Below are positions 31,515 through 41,997 of a DNA stretch of 64,000 nucleotides, piece after piece. Origin of the DNA: Sulfurimonas sp. (GTDB lineage: Bacteria > Campylobacterota > Campylobacteria > Campylobacterales > Sulfurimonadaceae). The notes under the pieces were generated by a model. The model was not told the origin of the DNA. It made no database searches and saw only the letters and a program-made list of their open reading frames with translations. The stretch's first letter is position 1; each line of letters begins with the position of its first letter. Where the stretch lies: positions 186,001 through 250,000 of the forward strand of contig NZ_JAPHUF010000002.1 in the NCBI RefSeq assembly GCF_026196735.1. The letters are read 5' to 3'. The translations under genes and the position numbers were made by a program.

Positions 31515-32447
31515 TCAAAATAATTTATCAGATGTTTTTCTTTGAAAAACCAGATTTTTTAGTGATTTTTCTTCATTTTCACTGGCAAACTCTTTAACAT
31601 TTTCAAGTCGTTTGACAAACTTGAAACTAGGTGCGAGTTCATTTATGAGCTTTATTATAAAGTCTGCATCCAAATCGGGTGAGTTTAAACATGCCAAAAG
31701 CGTGCAATTTTCTGCTGCAATTTGGGGCAATTTCATGATAAGTTTTCTATAATCTTTAGTAGCTTCGAAACTTCCTTTTTGAAAAGTTGGTGGGTCTATG
31801 ATGATTAGGTCATAGGGACCTTTTTTCTTGATGCGAGAGAATGATTTTAGTATGTTGTATGGCAAGAAACCAACACCTTTTGTATCTATGTCGTTTAAAT
31901 GATGATTTGCTCGTCCTGTGCTTAGTGCTCCCTTGCTCATATCTATGTTTGATACACTCTTTGCTCCGCCAAGTTTTGCAGCAATACTAAACGCACATGT
32001 ATATGAAAAAAGATTTAAAACACTTTTGTCTTTTGCATTGGCTCTTATGAACTCTCTACCGTTTTTCATGTCAGGAAAGTATCCGCTGTTACGGTTTGAG
32101 AGAAGATTAAGTTTTAGCTTCATGCCGTTTTCAACTACATGTAGATTTTCTTCAAGCTCCCCGGCTATCACTTCACTCGTTGTTCCTTTTATGTATCTTC
32201 TTTGAAGAACTATAGTCTTGTGCCTAGTTTTAGAGATAAAATATATCAACATGTCAATCAGTTCAGCTTCAAGAGTCGGCTCCATCTCAAAGTAAAGAGC
32301 CACACTCAGTATATCATCTATAGAGTCAATTGTTAGATGCTTCCATTCATCATATAGCCCGCCGCGACCGTGAAAAAGTCTTTTAAACTCGTTAGTAAGT
32401 TCTTTGGAGTTTTCTTGCAAGTGTGTTTGTATATCGTTTATAGTCAA
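31515..32447 (-). CDS. Class I SAM-dependent RNA methyltransferase (RlmI/RlmK-like)
   Basis: A 310-residue protein: SAM-binding region 'KSVLNLFSYTCAFSIAAKLGGAKSVSNIDMSKGAL', and catalytic 'DLIIIDPPTFQKGSF' (DPP motif). This layout is that of the RlmI family of 23S rRNA methyltransferases, but the N-terminal PUA domain of E. coli RlmI is not evident. The Cys used by m5C enzymes could be in 'TLLACLNSPD'. Target rRNA position is not determined. Confidence 0.8.
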   Translation of the reverse strand: MTINDIQTHLQENSKELTNEFKRLFHGRGGLYDEWKHLTIDSIDDILSVALYFEMEPTLEAELIDMLIYFISKTRHKTIVLQRRYIKGTTSEVIAGELEENLHVVENGMKLKLNLLSNRNSGYFPDMKNGREFIRANAKDKSVLNLFSYTCAFSIAAKLGGAKSVSNIDMSKGALSTGRANHHLNDIDTKGVGFLPYNILKSFSRIKKKGPYDLIIIDPPTFQKGSFEATKDYRKLIMKLPQIAAENCTLLACLNSPDLDADFIIKLINELAPSFKFVKRLENVKEFASENEEKSLKNLVFQRKTSDKLF

Positions 32448-32585
32448 AGTAATTCTTTTATTTGTTTAATTTATATGAAATAATAGCAAATAAATATCAA
32501 AAATACTTATTTAATAAAGGATATTTTTATATTAACAAAGTATAACTTCAAAATATTTAATATTTATAATAAACATAGGATAACA

Positions 32586-32864
32586 ATGAGTATTTCTTCT
32601 GAACATATAAACATTGAGAATAACACTAAGCAGGCCTTGCTGAAAACTTTAAACAACATAGGTGATGATTCGATTGCGGCCACTATTATGGAGCTATCTA
32701 AGTCTTACTCATCTAAACTTATAACATTTCAAGATATTATGGATAAGATTGATTCTATTTTGTATGGTGAAGACGGAGGAGAGGCAACTCTTGCAATGCT
32801 TCAATCAGTTGAAGATTTTAAGAGAGAGTTTTCTATTTCTTATTTAGATGCACAAAAAAGTTAA
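32586..32864 (+). CDS. Small conserved-looking protein, unknown
   Basis: A 92-residue, helical, acidic protein with its own ribosome-binding site (aggataac-ATG) and an AT-rich upstream region. It lies alone between two leftward genes. No signal peptide, membrane segment or known motif. I do not recognise it. Confidence 0.6.
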   Translation: MSISSEHINIENNTKQALLKTLNNIGDDSIAATIMELSKSYSSKLITFQDIMDKIDSILYGEDGGEATLAMLQSVEDFKREFSISYLDAQKS

Positions 32865-32882
32865 GACTACAGCTTTATAGAC

Positions 32883-34289
32883 TTACACTTTTTCCCAAAA
32901 AGTGCCTTGTGGCGTATCCATTATGTTGACGCCAAAGGCTAAAATCTCATCACGAAGTTTGTCAGAAGCTTCAAAATCTTTGGCTTTTTTGGCTTCATCT
33001 CTTTTTTCTATCAACATGTCAATCTTTGCTTTTGTATCTTCCTCAATACCAAACTGAAAATACTCATACGGATTTTTAACACCAAAACCTAAGACTTTTT
33101 CTATATAAGCTAGATTAGAGATAGTCTCTTTTTTTAGTTGTTTATGCTTACCTGCAGAGTCAAGTGCCTCGTTTGCAGTTGAAATCATCTCATCGATTAG
33201 CGCTAATGCTAATGATACATTCATGTCATCACTAAGAGCAGTCAATAACTCATCTTGAAATGCTGTTTTATCAGAGTTCTGAGCTAATCCAAACAGGCGT
33301 TTTTTAAGTCTGTAAATCTTGTCTAGTCTCTTTTTTGATAATGCAAGGTCTTCTGTGTTAAAGTTGAAGTTACTTCTGTAGTGAGTACTTAGAAGGTAAA
33401 AGCGTAAAACCTCTCCGTCATACTCTTTAAGTGCATCTTTTAAAAAGAAAGAGTTTCCTAAAGACTTACTCATCTTCTCGCCGTCAATGTTTACAAAACC
33501 GTTATGCATCCAGTAGTTTGCAAGTGCGTGGTTTGTACCGCATCTAGTCTGTGCAGCTTCATTTTCATGATGTGGAAAAAGCAGGTCAGCTCCGCCACCG
33601 TGGATATCTACAGCAAATTTATTCTCAGGTTTTGCCAAGTGTTTTTCTACCATCGCAGAACACTCTAGGTGCCAACCAGGACGGCCTTTGCCAAAAGGAG
33701 ATTCAAATGTGATAGTGTCATCTTTTACACTTTTCCAAAGGGCAAAATCAGCAGGGTTTTTCTTGGCAGATGAACTCTCTACACGCTGAAGTTTATCATC
33801 TTCATCTTGAACTCTATGTGATAATTTTAGGTACTCGCTGTCGCTTGAAGTATCAAAGTAAACATCGCCTTCATCAGTTGGGTAAGCGTGTTTATTGTCA
33901 ATTAGTTTTGTAATCAGTTCTATCATAGCCTCAAGTGATTCCGTAGCCTTAGGCTCAATCGTAGGAAGCGATACTCCAATGGCCTGCATCTCTTTGTGAA
34001 AAGCTTCAGTATAAAAGTCTGTAATCTCTTTTATATCTTTGTTTGCTTCTTGTGCTTTTTTGATAATCTTGTCATCAATGTCAGTAATATTTCTAGCGTA
34101 AGTAACATCATAACCGTTAGCAGTTAGAACGCGCGTAAGAAGGTCAAAAACCAATGCAGACTTTGCATGCCCTAAGTGAGCGTCATCATAAACAGTCGGT
34201 CCACAGACATAAAGAGAAACTTTTCCTTCTTCTAATGGGATAAATTTCCGTTTTGTTTTTTGTACAGAATCAAATATAAGCACTAGCAA
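32883..34289 (-). CDS. cysS: Cysteinyl-tRNA synthetase
   Basis: A 468-residue class I synthetase charging tRNA-Cys. The HIGH motif is HLGH ('DDAHLGHAKSA', about 37-41), KMSKS is present ('EKMSKSLGNS', about 260), and zinc ligands are Cys in 'LYVCGPTVYD', Cys in 'WHLECSAM' and His in 'FPHHENE'. Length is normal. It overlaps murJ by 20 bases; cysS and murJ adjoin in Helicobacter as well. Confidence 0.97.
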   Translation of the reverse strand: MLVLIFDSVQKTKRKFIPLEEGKVSLYVCGPTVYDDAHLGHAKSALVFDLLTRVLTANGYDVTYARNITDIDDKIIKKAQEANKDIKEITDFYTEAFHKEMQAIGVSLPTIEPKATESLEAMIELITKLIDNKHAYPTDEGDVYFDTSSDSEYLKLSHRVQDEDDKLQRVESSSAKKNPADFALWKSVKDDTITFESPFGKGRPGWHLECSAMVEKHLAKPENKFAVDIHGGGADLLFPHHENEAAQTRCGTNHALANYWMHNGFVNIDGEKMSKSLGNSFFLKDALKEYDGEVLRFYLLSTHYRSNFNFNTEDLALSKKRLDKIYRLKKRLFGLAQNSDKTAFQDELLTALSDDMNVSLALALIDEMISTANEALDSAGKHKQLKKETISNLAYIEKVLGFGVKNPYEYFQFGIEEDTKAKIDMLIEKRDEAKKAKDFEASDKLRDEILAFGVNIMDTPQGTFWEKV

Positions 34290-35676
34290 ATTCCTTGAAA
34301 ATTATAAGTAAAATTGTAAGTAAAATTGAGCCAACTACAAGATAGAGAGCATTTTTATTTCGAAGTATATCAAAAAAGTTTTTGACTCCAAATGCTTTGA
34401 TAGTTAGAGTGAATCCTACAAAGCCGCTGATAGTACCTGCCAGAGCTAAACCGCTAGCTCCCATAGGTGATATAAGTGTCAACGCAAAAAGTATGTATGA
34501 GCCAAGAGAAAAGGTTGCTATTTTTGCAGCACGGAGCTGTTGTTCTTTTGCGTATAGCCACAGTAAAAAGAGTTTTTGAAGTCCATACGGCAGAAGTCCT
34601 ATCATGTACATCTGTAAAACAAGTGTAGTATTTAAAGTATCTTCTGGTGTGAATGAACCTCTTTGAAACAGCAGCCAAGTTATCTCATGTGAAAGTACAA
34701 TACCGCCTATGGCACTGGCAGTTAAAAGAAATGTTAAAAACCAAAATGCTTTTTTTAAAAAAGCTAATGCTTGAGTATCATCTTTGTTTTTTATATATCC
34801 TGCAACTCTTGGAAAAAGAGCTATTGAAGTTGCGATGGCAAAAAGAGCAAGGGGAAGCTGAAAAATACGGTTAGCATAGTAGAGGTAGCTTATGGAACCG
34901 CTTACTAAAAATGATGCTAAAAATGTATCTAAAAAAGCACTAACCTGTGGTGTTGAATTTCCCCAAATTGCAGGAAAAAACTGTTTTTTAAACTTCTTAG
35001 TCTCATTTGTAATCAGTTTTGACTTAATTTTTAAATATTTAAAGCCGCCAAATATAAGCTTAAATAGTCCAAGGTTGTATATGGCAATCATATGCACAAT
35101 AAGTTGTAAAATACCGCCGATGACTACACCAAAACTAAGGTAGTAAACTATTTCTATTTGGCTTTTGTCTTGAGAAAAAAACAGAGCTAATATAAGGGAG
35201 ATATTTAGCAGTGCTGTTGAAAATGCAGTAGTTGCAAAATGGTGTTTATATTGAAGTAATGTACTTAAAAATGTAACCATAAATATAAGAGGAAGATACC
35301 AAAAATTGATGGCAACAAAGGGTGATGCAATCTCTACAGTCTTATCATCAAAACCTACGGCAATTGCCTGTGTCGCAAGCCCTGGCAGAAGATTTACAAA
35401 TAGAGTAATAATAAGTATGATTGACAAGAAAATTAAAAATATATTTGCTGAGAAAACAGACCTGTGTTTTGAAGAAGCATAAGCAGGAATAAAGACTTGT
35501 GTAAAAGCACCTTCGGCAAAGATGCGACGGAAGAGATTTGGCAGTTTAAAAGCAACAAAAAATATGTCACTGTATATGTTTGCACCAAGTGCCGATGCTG
35601 TAAGTAAATCTCTAAAAAATCCTAAAATCCTTGAGATTAATATTCCAAAACTATTGGTAAATATGGCTTTAAACAT
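34270..35676 (-). CDS. murJ: Lipid II flippase MurJ
   Basis: A 468-residue MOP-family exporter with about 13 membrane helices that moves lipid II across the inner membrane for peptidoglycan assembly. Typical signatures: 'ISRILGFFRDLLTASALGA' at residues 14-32 with the essential Arg, 'KLPNLFRRIFAEGAFTQVFIPAY' (48-70) and 'FLDTFLASFL'. The gene is divergent from fapA. Confidence 0.96.
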   Translation of the reverse strand: MFKAIFTNSFGILISRILGFFRDLLTASALGANIYSDIFFVAFKLPNLFRRIFAEGAFTQVFIPAYASSKHRSVFSANIFLIFLSIILIITLFVNLLPGLATQAIAVGFDDKTVEIASPFVAINFWYLPLIFMVTFLSTLLQYKHHFATTAFSTALLNISLILALFFSQDKSQIEIVYYLSFGVVIGGILQLIVHMIAIYNLGLFKLIFGGFKYLKIKSKLITNETKKFKKQFFPAIWGNSTPQVSAFLDTFLASFLVSGSISYLYYANRIFQLPLALFAIATSIALFPRVAGYIKNKDDTQALAFLKKAFWFLTFLLTASAIGGIVLSHEITWLLFQRGSFTPEDTLNTTLVLQMYMIGLLPYGLQKLFLLWLYAKEQQLRAAKIATFSLGSYILFALTLISPMGASGLALAGTISGFVGFTLTIKAFGVKNFFDILRNKNALYLVVGSILLTILLIIFKEFASAYI

Positions 35677-35770
35677 GGGCTTCTTTAGAATTTAATTATA
35701 ACTTTTACGAAAGTTTAACAAATATTTGATTAAAATGTAGAGTTTAATTTTAAAAATTTAATATGGATTA

Positions 35771-37687
35771 ATGTATATGGGATTATTTGGCTCAACAGAC
35801 AAGCAAGCAGAACTATCTAAAACAATTCGTCCAACTGTGATAAAAACACAGAATGTTGCTAAAGAACTAATTGAAATTGCAAAGAAAAACTCTGTCAGTG
35901 TCAATAGTTTAGATTTTGACCTTTTAGAAACTGAAACATTTTCAAGAGAAAATGAAGAAAAGGGTGAAGTAGACTGGGAAGAGATAAGTGTTGAAAAGTT
36001 GCGTAGCTTAGATAATGCAACGGCAATTTTAAATCCAAAATTTGAAATAATGCAGACATACGAAATAGAAGTTTACTCCAAATCAGATGATTATGCTTTT
36101 AAAGACTTTCATGCTGCTGTTGGTGCTAATGCAACAAAGTGTAAAATTTATTTGAGTATAAAAGAGGGTTCTAAATTAACAGCTAGTCCAAGTTTTGAGA
36201 ATGATTTTACAGACTACATCAATAAAAGTAAAATTCGTGCAGGAATATTAATAAACATTTTTGACAATATGGTTTCTGATTTTGTATCTAAAGTTTCAGC
36301 AATAGTAAAAGTAGAAGAAACTATGACATATGATGAAAATGAAACTATTTTAATCGCCGAATCATACGAACCAGTCCCTACTACCGATGATAATCTAATA
36401 ATGCACTTTGAAAAAAAGAAGGCAATTGTTTCTGAAAATGAGAAAGTGGATTATTCAAATAGAGGATTTATACTCAGTGTTTTAGAAAATGATCTTTTGA
36501 TAGAGTACATAAAACCAAAAATCGGAATAGCCGGCAGAAATTGTCGTGGAGAGTTTTTAGAGCCAACGGAGCCTTTGGTTAATCATGAGCCGACTTTTGG
36601 TGTAGATGATACTAAAATACAAACGGTAGACAATGAAAATTCTATTGAATATCGAGCCAAAGAGAGTGGGTATGTAACACTTGACGGTGCTGTCTATACA
36701 ATAAAGTCAGACATGAATGTGGATACTATTGATTTTAAAACAACCGGTTCAATTTCTTCGGGACTAGACTCTGATGTATCGCTGAGCGTTAAAGAAAATG
36801 ATTCGCAAAAAGATGCTATCGGCAATGGTATGACGGTAGAAGTCAGCGAGATAGATATTGGCGGAAATGTAGGTTCTAATGCAAAAATACATGCTAAGCG
36901 TGCGACGGTAGATGGGCAAACACATCAAAGTTCTGAAATAAAAGCAAATGATTTAACAATTAATGTGCATAAAGGCTTAGCAATCGGTGACAAAATAAAT
37001 ATAGCACGACTTGAACATGGAGAAGTTATCGGAAAACATGTTGAAATAGCTCAAGCTGCCGGTGGAGAGATAAGAGCCAAAGAGATAGAAATAGGAATTT
37101 GTCACTCTTATGTTAAAGCAACTGCTTCAAAGACAATAGAGATTAAAAAACTTCAAGGTAGCGAGAATGTTTTTACAATTGATCCATTGTTGCAAAAAAA
37201 TAAAAAAGACGAACTTTGTGATAATCAACATGAGGTAGATGAGCTTAAAAAAAGTCTAAAATCAATACAGGCAGAGATAGACAAATATAAAAAGCTAATT
37301 AGAGATAATACAGCTTCTTTTAACGATATTAAAAAGAAACTGGTTCACAATAAAAACAGTGGTATTAAAATGCCGGCACCTCTTGTAAATAAATATAAAC
37401 AATTTCAAAAAATGCAAGAATATTTAGAGTCTATAACTAGTGAACATAGTGCCAAAAATGACAAGCTAATGTTATTGACAACAAAAACAGCGTCTTTTCA
37501 AGATAGTATATTTGATGCAAGAATTATAAATAGAGATAGATGGCATGGGCATAATGAGTTGGTATTTAAACTTGTTGATCCCCCTATAGAGCTTAGTTAC
37601 AAGCCTCCAGAAGATTCAGAAGACAAAATATTTGCTGTAGTTAATACGGAAGACGGAACATTTGAGATAAGGGCGGTACAAGAGTGA
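35771..37687 (+). CDS. fapA: FapA family protein (DUF342)
   Basis: A 638-residue protein with the DUF342/FapA beta-solenoid in its middle ('SGYVTLDGAVYTIKSDMNV', 'GMTVEVSEIDIGGNVGSNAKIHAKRATVDG') and a coiled coil at about 485-570 (KKSLKSIQAEIDKYKKLI). In Vibrio and Pseudomonas, FapA takes part in polar flagellum and chemoreceptor placement. The start reads ATGTATATGGG; the third-codon ATG is also possible. It heads a rightward run fapA-ruvA-ddl-hydrolase-murF. Confidence 0.85.
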   Translation: MYMGLFGSTDKQAELSKTIRPTVIKTQNVAKELIEIAKKNSVSVNSLDFDLLETETFSRENEEKGEVDWEEISVEKLRSLDNATAILNPKFEIMQTYEIEVYSKSDDYAFKDFHAAVGANATKCKIYLSIKEGSKLTASPSFENDFTDYINKSKIRAGILINIFDNMVSDFVSKVSAIVKVEETMTYDENETILIAESYEPVPTTDDNLIMHFEKKKAIVSENEKVDYSNRGFILSVLENDLLIEYIKPKIGIAGRNCRGEFLEPTEPLVNHEPTFGVDDTKIQTVDNENSIEYRAKESGYVTLDGAVYTIKSDMNVDTIDFKTTGSISSGLDSDVSLSVKENDSQKDAIGNGMTVEVSEIDIGGNVGSNAKIHAKRATVDGQTHQSSEIKANDLTINVHKGLAIGDKINIARLEHGEVIGKHVEIAQAAGGEIRAKEIEIGICHSYVKATASKTIEIKKLQGSENVFTIDPLLQKNKKDELCDNQHEVDELKKSLKSIQAEIDKYKKLIRDNTASFNDIKKKLVHNKNSGIKMPAPLVNKYKQFQKMQEYLESITSEHSAKNDKLMLLTTKTASFQDSIFDARIINRDRWHGHNELVFKLVDPPIELSYKPPEDSEDKIFAVVNTEDGTFEIRAVQE

Positions 37688-37700
37688 GATTTAATTTAAA

Positions 37701-38267
37701 ATGATTGTTGGATTAAAAGGAAATATTGAGCACAAAGAACCAGGTTTTGTACATGTAGAAGTGAGTGGTGTTATATATGAAGTGTTTATATCTTTGCAAA
37801 GTTTTTCTGCTTTGGGGAGTGAGAAAGTCAAGCTTTTTACATCTCATATCATACGCGAGGATGCTCAACTACTATATGGATTTGTGGATCTTAGTGAAAA
37901 GAAGCTTTTTGAGAGGCTCATAAAAATAAGCGGGGTAGGTCCAAAAGTAGCTATGGCAATTTGTTCAACTTACACTCCTTCTCAATTTGCAACTGTTATA
38001 AGCAACAAAGATATAAACGGGGTAAAAAAAGTACCCGGCATTGGCCCTAAAAGTGCAGGTCGTATTTTAGTTGAGTTAAATGGCTTTGATATTGAACTTG
38101 TGTCTTCATCAGATGAACCAATGAATCAAGCTTATAATGAAGCGAGCGAAGCATTGGAATCTTTAGGATTTAAAAAAGATAAAATATCTAAAGCTTTAAC
38201 AACATGTAGTGGCAGCGACACCGCTTCACTGGTAAAAGAAGCTCTAAAACTTCTACAAACAATTTAA
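37701..38267 (+). CDS. ruvA: Holliday junction helicase subunit RuvA
   Basis: A 188-residue DNA-binding subunit that holds Holliday junctions for RuvB. OB-fold N-terminus (residues 1-62), two helix-hairpin-helix motifs ('[14 protein letters not shown]' at about 71-84 and '[13 protein letters not shown]' at about 105-117) and a short C-terminal domain III. Length is close to the usual 183-203. It follows fapA after 13 bases. Confidence 0.96.
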   Translation: MIVGLKGNIEHKEPGFVHVEVSGVIYEVFISLQSFSALGSEKVKLFTSHIIREDAQLLYGFVDLSEKKLFERLIKISGVGPKVAMAICSTYTPSQFATVISNKDINGVKKVPGIGPKSAGRILVELNGFDIELVSSSDEPMNQAYNEASEALESLGFKKDKISKALTTCSGSDTASLVKEALKLLQTI

Positions 38268-38282
38268 TCAAGGAAACATATA

Positions 38283-39320
38283 TTGAAATTAACAATTTTA
38301 TTCGGCGGCGCTAGTTTTGAGCATGAAATAAGTATAGTAAGTGCAATAACTCTAAAAGAAAAACTCTCAGATTTTGATTTAAGTTTTATTTTTTGTGATC
38401 AGGACCATACATTTTATCTAATAGAAGACTCAAAAATGAAGGCAGTTACTTTTAGTAATGGTGAACACAAAAAAATGCCGCAATTGACACTTGCCAATGG
38501 CGCATTTATCCAAAAAAGTATGTTTAGTTCAAAAGAACATGGTGGCGTGTTTTTAAACCTTATTCACGGTGCTGATGGAGAAGATGGAAGTATTGCGGCA
38601 CTTCTTGACTTTTTTTCTCTTAAATATATTGGACCTAGGATAGATGCCAGCGTGTTTTCTTATGATAAAAGATATACAAAGTGGTTATGTGATGCTAGGG
38701 GTATTAAAAGTGTAAAATATGAAGAGTTAAGCATAGCTGAGCATGACCATATTGACATACCGTACCCTGTAATAATCAAACCGACTCGTCTTGGAAGCTC
38801 TATAGGTGTTAGTATCGTCAAAGATGAAAGTGAGCTTGATTATGCTTTAGATACTGCATTTGAATACGACAGCAATGTTATTGTTGAGCCATTTCTACAA
38901 GATGTAAAAGAGTATAATCTAGCCGGTTTTATGGCCAATGGAGAAATTCATTATTCTATAGTCGAAGAGCCTCAAAAAGAGGAATTTCTTGATTTTGAGA
39001 AGAAATACATGGACTTTTCAAGAAGCCAAAGAGTTTTAAAAGCGGATATAAGCAGTGCACTAGAAAAGAAACTAAAAAAGAATTTTGAAAAAGTCTATAA
39101 AAACCTGTTTGAGGGTTCACTTATAAGGTGTGATTTCTTTGTTGTGGATTCAGAGGTCTATCTTAACGAGATAAATCCTATACCGGGGTCTATGGCAAAC
39201 TATCTATTTGAAGATTTTCATTCATCTTTAGAACTTCTTTCAAATTCACTTCCTCTTGTAAAAAGAGCGAAAGTAGATTATGCATATATTCACAATATCT
39301 CCAAAGCAAAAGGCAAATAA
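38283..39320 (+). CDS. ddl: D-alanine--D-alanine ligase
   Basis: A 345-residue ATP-grasp ligase that makes D-Ala-D-Ala for peptidoglycan. Motifs: 'LFGGASFEHEISIVSA' at the start, 'HGADGEDGSI' (about 97-106), 'PVIIKPTRLGSSIGVSIV' (about 163-180) and 'NEINPIPGSMANYLF' near 301. The start codon is TTG at 38283-38285, preceded by aaggaaac; no ATG gives a full-length family start. The stop overlaps the start of the hydrolase gene (TAATG). Confidence 0.96.
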   Translation: MKLTILFGGASFEHEISIVSAITLKEKLSDFDLSFIFCDQDHTFYLIEDSKMKAVTFSNGEHKKMPQLTLANGAFIQKSMFSSKEHGGVFLNLIHGADGEDGSIAALLDFFSLKYIGPRIDASVFSYDKRYTKWLCDARGIKSVKYEELSIAEHDHIDIPYPVIIKPTRLGSSIGVSIVKDESELDYALDTAFEYDSNVIVEPFLQDVKEYNLAGFMANGEIHYSIVEEPQKEEFLDFEKKYMDFSRSQRVLKADISSALEKKLKKNFEKVYKNLFEGSLIRCDFFVVDSEVYLNEINPIPGSMANYLFEDFHSSLELLSNSLPLVKRAKVDYAYIHNISKAKGK

Positions 39321-40057
39321 TGGCTGTAAAGTCTATCCAATTTAATCATCATACTTTAGATATAAGTTATGAAATTTTAAATCCAGATGCAAAAGTTGAT
39401 TTGATCATTCTTCACGGCTGGGGTAGCAATAAAGGTTTAATGAAAAAATCATTTGCACCTTATTTAAGCGGTTTTCGTCATATTTATATAGATTTACCGG
39501 GATTTGGAAACTCTACATGTAACTTGACTTTAACTACTAAAGATTATGCAAGAATTGTTGAGCTTTTGATGATTCACCTAAATGCAGCCAAAGATATAAT
39601 ACTCGGACACTCTTTTGGCGGTAAGGTTGCACTGTTGCTTGACCCAAAAGTACTTGTTTTAGTTTCAAGTGCGGGTATTTATGTTTCAAAACCTTTGAAT
39701 GTAAAAATTAAAATAGCTATTTTTAAAGTTTTTAAAATATTTGGACTTGCAAAGTTTAGAAACTTTTTTGTAGCAGATGATGCGAAAACACTAAGCGAAC
39801 CAATGTATGAAACATTTAAGAATGTTGTAAATGAAGATTTTTCGGATGAATTTTCAAAATACGAAGGCAAAGCACTTTTATGCTGGGGTGAAGACGATAC
39901 GGCAACGCCACTAAGCAGCGCAAAGAAAATTAATACTCTTATTGATGATTCAAAGTTAATCACATATCCTGGCGATCATTTCTTTTTTATGAATGTTGCC
40001 AAAGATATATCTATAAATATAAAAGAAACATTTCTAAAAACACTGGAGCACAAATAA
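39320..40057 (+). CDS. Alpha/beta hydrolase
   Basis: A 245-residue alpha/beta hydrolase with the nucleophile elbow GHSFGG (about residue 94-99), oxyanion region 'LHGWGSNKG' and catalytic His in 'PGDHFFFMN'. A homologue occupies the same slot between ddl and murF in Helicobacter. Substrate is unknown; proximity suggests a cell-envelope esterase. It overlaps ddl by one base and abuts murF. Confidence 0.87.
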   Translation: MAVKSIQFNHHTLDISYEILNPDAKVDLIILHGWGSNKGLMKKSFAPYLSGFRHIYIDLPGFGNSTCNLTLTTKDYARIVELLMIHLNAAKDIILGHSFGGKVALLLDPKVLVLVSSAGIYVSKPLNVKIKIAIFKVFKIFGLAKFRNFFVADDAKTLSEPMYETFKNVVNEDFSDEFSKYEGKALLCWGEDDTATPLSSAKKINTLIDDSKLITYPGDHFFFMNVAKDISINIKETFLKTLEHK

Positions 40058-41503
40058 ATGGATTCTTTTGAGATTTTAACAGCATTTGTTGTCAATGTAC
40101 TTTTTGTAACCGTTCTTGGTTGGTATCTTATAACAAACCTGCAATGGTATGATTATAAACTCTCTCGTGTAATTTTAAAGCATCATAAACCACACTGGCA
40201 TATACTGTACTTTCTTATACCGTTTATGGCTTATTACACAACGGGTAAGTTTTTTATAATTTTCTTCTTCTTTGCGGTTTTGCCGGCAATTTTTATTTGG
40301 CACAAGAAACTTGACAAGAAACTAGTTTTAACATGGAGAGTAAAAAGATTTTTAATTCTTTTAATATCTCTTGTTTTCTTTCAGGATGTACTTTGTACTC
40401 TAAAATCGGCATGTGAAACATATGGCGTATTTATGCCCTTAGCTCTTGCTTATGCCGGAAGTATTATGATTGAAGGTTTTCTCTTTATGTCGTTTAAAAA
40501 AGAGGCAAAAAAGAAGCTTAATGATATGAAAGATTTACGAATAATATGTATTACGGGAAGCTATGGCAAAACAAGTATAAAAAACTTTGTAGCGGAAATT
40601 TTAGCTAAAAAATACAAGGTATATGCTACTCCTAGAAGCGTAAATACACTTGGTGGGATTATTAAAGATATAAATGAATCCTTACCAGCTGAGACTGAAG
40701 TTTATGTTTGTGAAGCAGGCGCAAGAGAGAGCGGCGACATCTATGAAATAACAACTTTTTTAGAACCTCAAACAGTTGTTGTAGGTAAAGTAGGGCTTGC
40801 TCATATTGAGTATTTTAAAACTCTTAAAAATATTATTGCTACCAAGCTTGAGATTATGCAGTCTCCTAGACTTGAATCTGCATATATTCACACTTCCGTT
40901 ACCGACGAGGCACATGAGAAAGTCTCTTTCTTCGGACATGAGATCCAAAATGTAAAATCCACTTTAGATGGAACTGATTTTGATTTAAACCTAAATGACG
41001 GTGTTTTATCTCTGCATACAAATATTCTTGGTTCGTTTCAAACTATGAATATAGATGTGGCAGTTAAAATTGCTAAAGAATTCGGACTTAGTAATGATCA
41101 GATTAAAGAAGCTGTAGCAGAGTTGACTCCGGTTGAGCATAGACTGCAAATGATAAAAACCGGCGGTAAACTCATTTTAGATGATGGCTACAACGGTAAC
41201 ATTGACGGAATGCTTGAGGGAGTGAGATTGTGCTCGCTTCATGATGGAAGAAAAGTTATGGTTACTCCAGGTCTTGTTGAGAGCACTGATGAGTTAAACT
41301 TAAAACTAATAGAAGCTATAAATGATGTTTTTGATATTGTAATAGTTACCGGTGCACTTAATGCTGAGCTTTTTAATAAACATCTAAAAGTCAAAAACAA
41401 AATTATGCTGCATGACAAATCTAAGATTCAAGATGTTTTAATCAAGCATACGCAAGCTGGAGACATCATTCTCTTTGCAAATGATGCACCGAATTTTATA
41501 TAA
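40058..41503 (+). CDS. murF: UDP-N-acetylmuramoyl-tripeptide--D-Ala-D-Ala ligase
   Basis: A 481-residue Mur ligase that adds D-Ala-D-Ala to the peptidoglycan precursor. The ATP-binding loop is GSYGKTS (about 168-174), followed by 'YVCEAGARESGDI' and 'LTPVEHRLQMIKTGGKLILDDGYNGN'. Unlike E. coli MurF it has an extra N-terminal part of about 150 residues with 3-4 membrane helices, a known Campylobacterota form. The ATG directly follows the hydrolase stop. It works with ddl just upstream. Confidence 0.95.
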   Translation: MDSFEILTAFVVNVLFVTVLGWYLITNLQWYDYKLSRVILKHHKPHWHILYFLIPFMAYYTTGKFFIIFFFFAVLPAIFIWHKKLDKKLVLTWRVKRFLILLISLVFFQDVLCTLKSACETYGVFMPLALAYAGSIMIEGFLFMSFKKEAKKKLNDMKDLRIICITGSYGKTSIKNFVAEILAKKYKVYATPRSVNTLGGIIKDINESLPAETEVYVCEAGARESGDIYEITTFLEPQTVVVGKVGLAHIEYFKTLKNIIATKLEIMQSPRLESAYIHTSVTDEAHEKVSFFGHEIQNVKSTLDGTDFDLNLNDGVLSLHTNILGSFQTMNIDVAVKIAKEFGLSNDQIKEAVAELTPVEHRLQMIKTGGKLILDDGYNGNIDGMLEGVRLCSLHDGRKVMVTPGLVESTDELNLKLIEAINDVFDIVIVTGALNAELFNKHLKVKNKIMLHDKSKIQDVLIKHTQAGDIILFANDAPNFI

Positions 41504-41511
41504 GTAGATAT

Positions 41512-41997
41512 ATGAATTTAATAGATAAAAGCATAAAATATCTCGGCTATTTTACAGCTTTTATCTTGGCTATACTAGTTTTACTTGTTGTTTATGATGC
41601 AACAGCAAGATATCTATTCTCAACCGGTTCTATCGCACTTCAAGAGTTAGAATGGCACCTTTTTGACATTATCATTCTTTTTGGTATTGCATACACTCTA
41701 AAAGAGAACGCACATGTAAGAGTTGATATATTTTACGCCTCTTTTTCTGAGAAGAAAAAAGCTTTTGTAAACATCATCTCTTCGTTGTTTTTTATCTTGC
41801 CTTTTTCTTTTTTGATTATTTATATAGGTTTAGATTTCGTATCTCAGAGTTTTATTCAAAATGAGTGCTCATCAAATCCGGGTGGTTTAGAATATCGCTA
41901 CCTTGTAAAAGCACTTATGCCTCTTTCTTTTGTATTTTTGTCGCTTCAAGCCATAGTTGATGCAAAAAGAAATTTTGACATGTGGAGAGCATTATGA
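41512..41997 (+). CDS. dctQ: TRAP transporter small permease (DctQ)
   Basis: A 161-residue protein with four membrane helices, the DctQ pattern 'LDATARYLFSTGSIALQELEWHLFDIIILFGIAYTLKENAHVRVDI' being clear in slightly altered form. It forms the small membrane subunit of a sodium-driven importer for organic acids. It follows murF after 8 bases and overlaps dctM by four (ATGA). No solute-binding protein (DctP) gene lies nearby. Confidence 0.9.
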   Translation: MNLIDKSIKYLGYFTAFILAILVLLVVYDATARYLFSTGSIALQELEWHLFDIIILFGIAYTLKENAHVRVDIFYASFSEKKKAFVNIISSLFFILPFSFLIIYIGLDFVSQSFIQNECSSNPGGLEYRYLVKALMPLSFVFLSLQAIVDAKRNFDMWRAL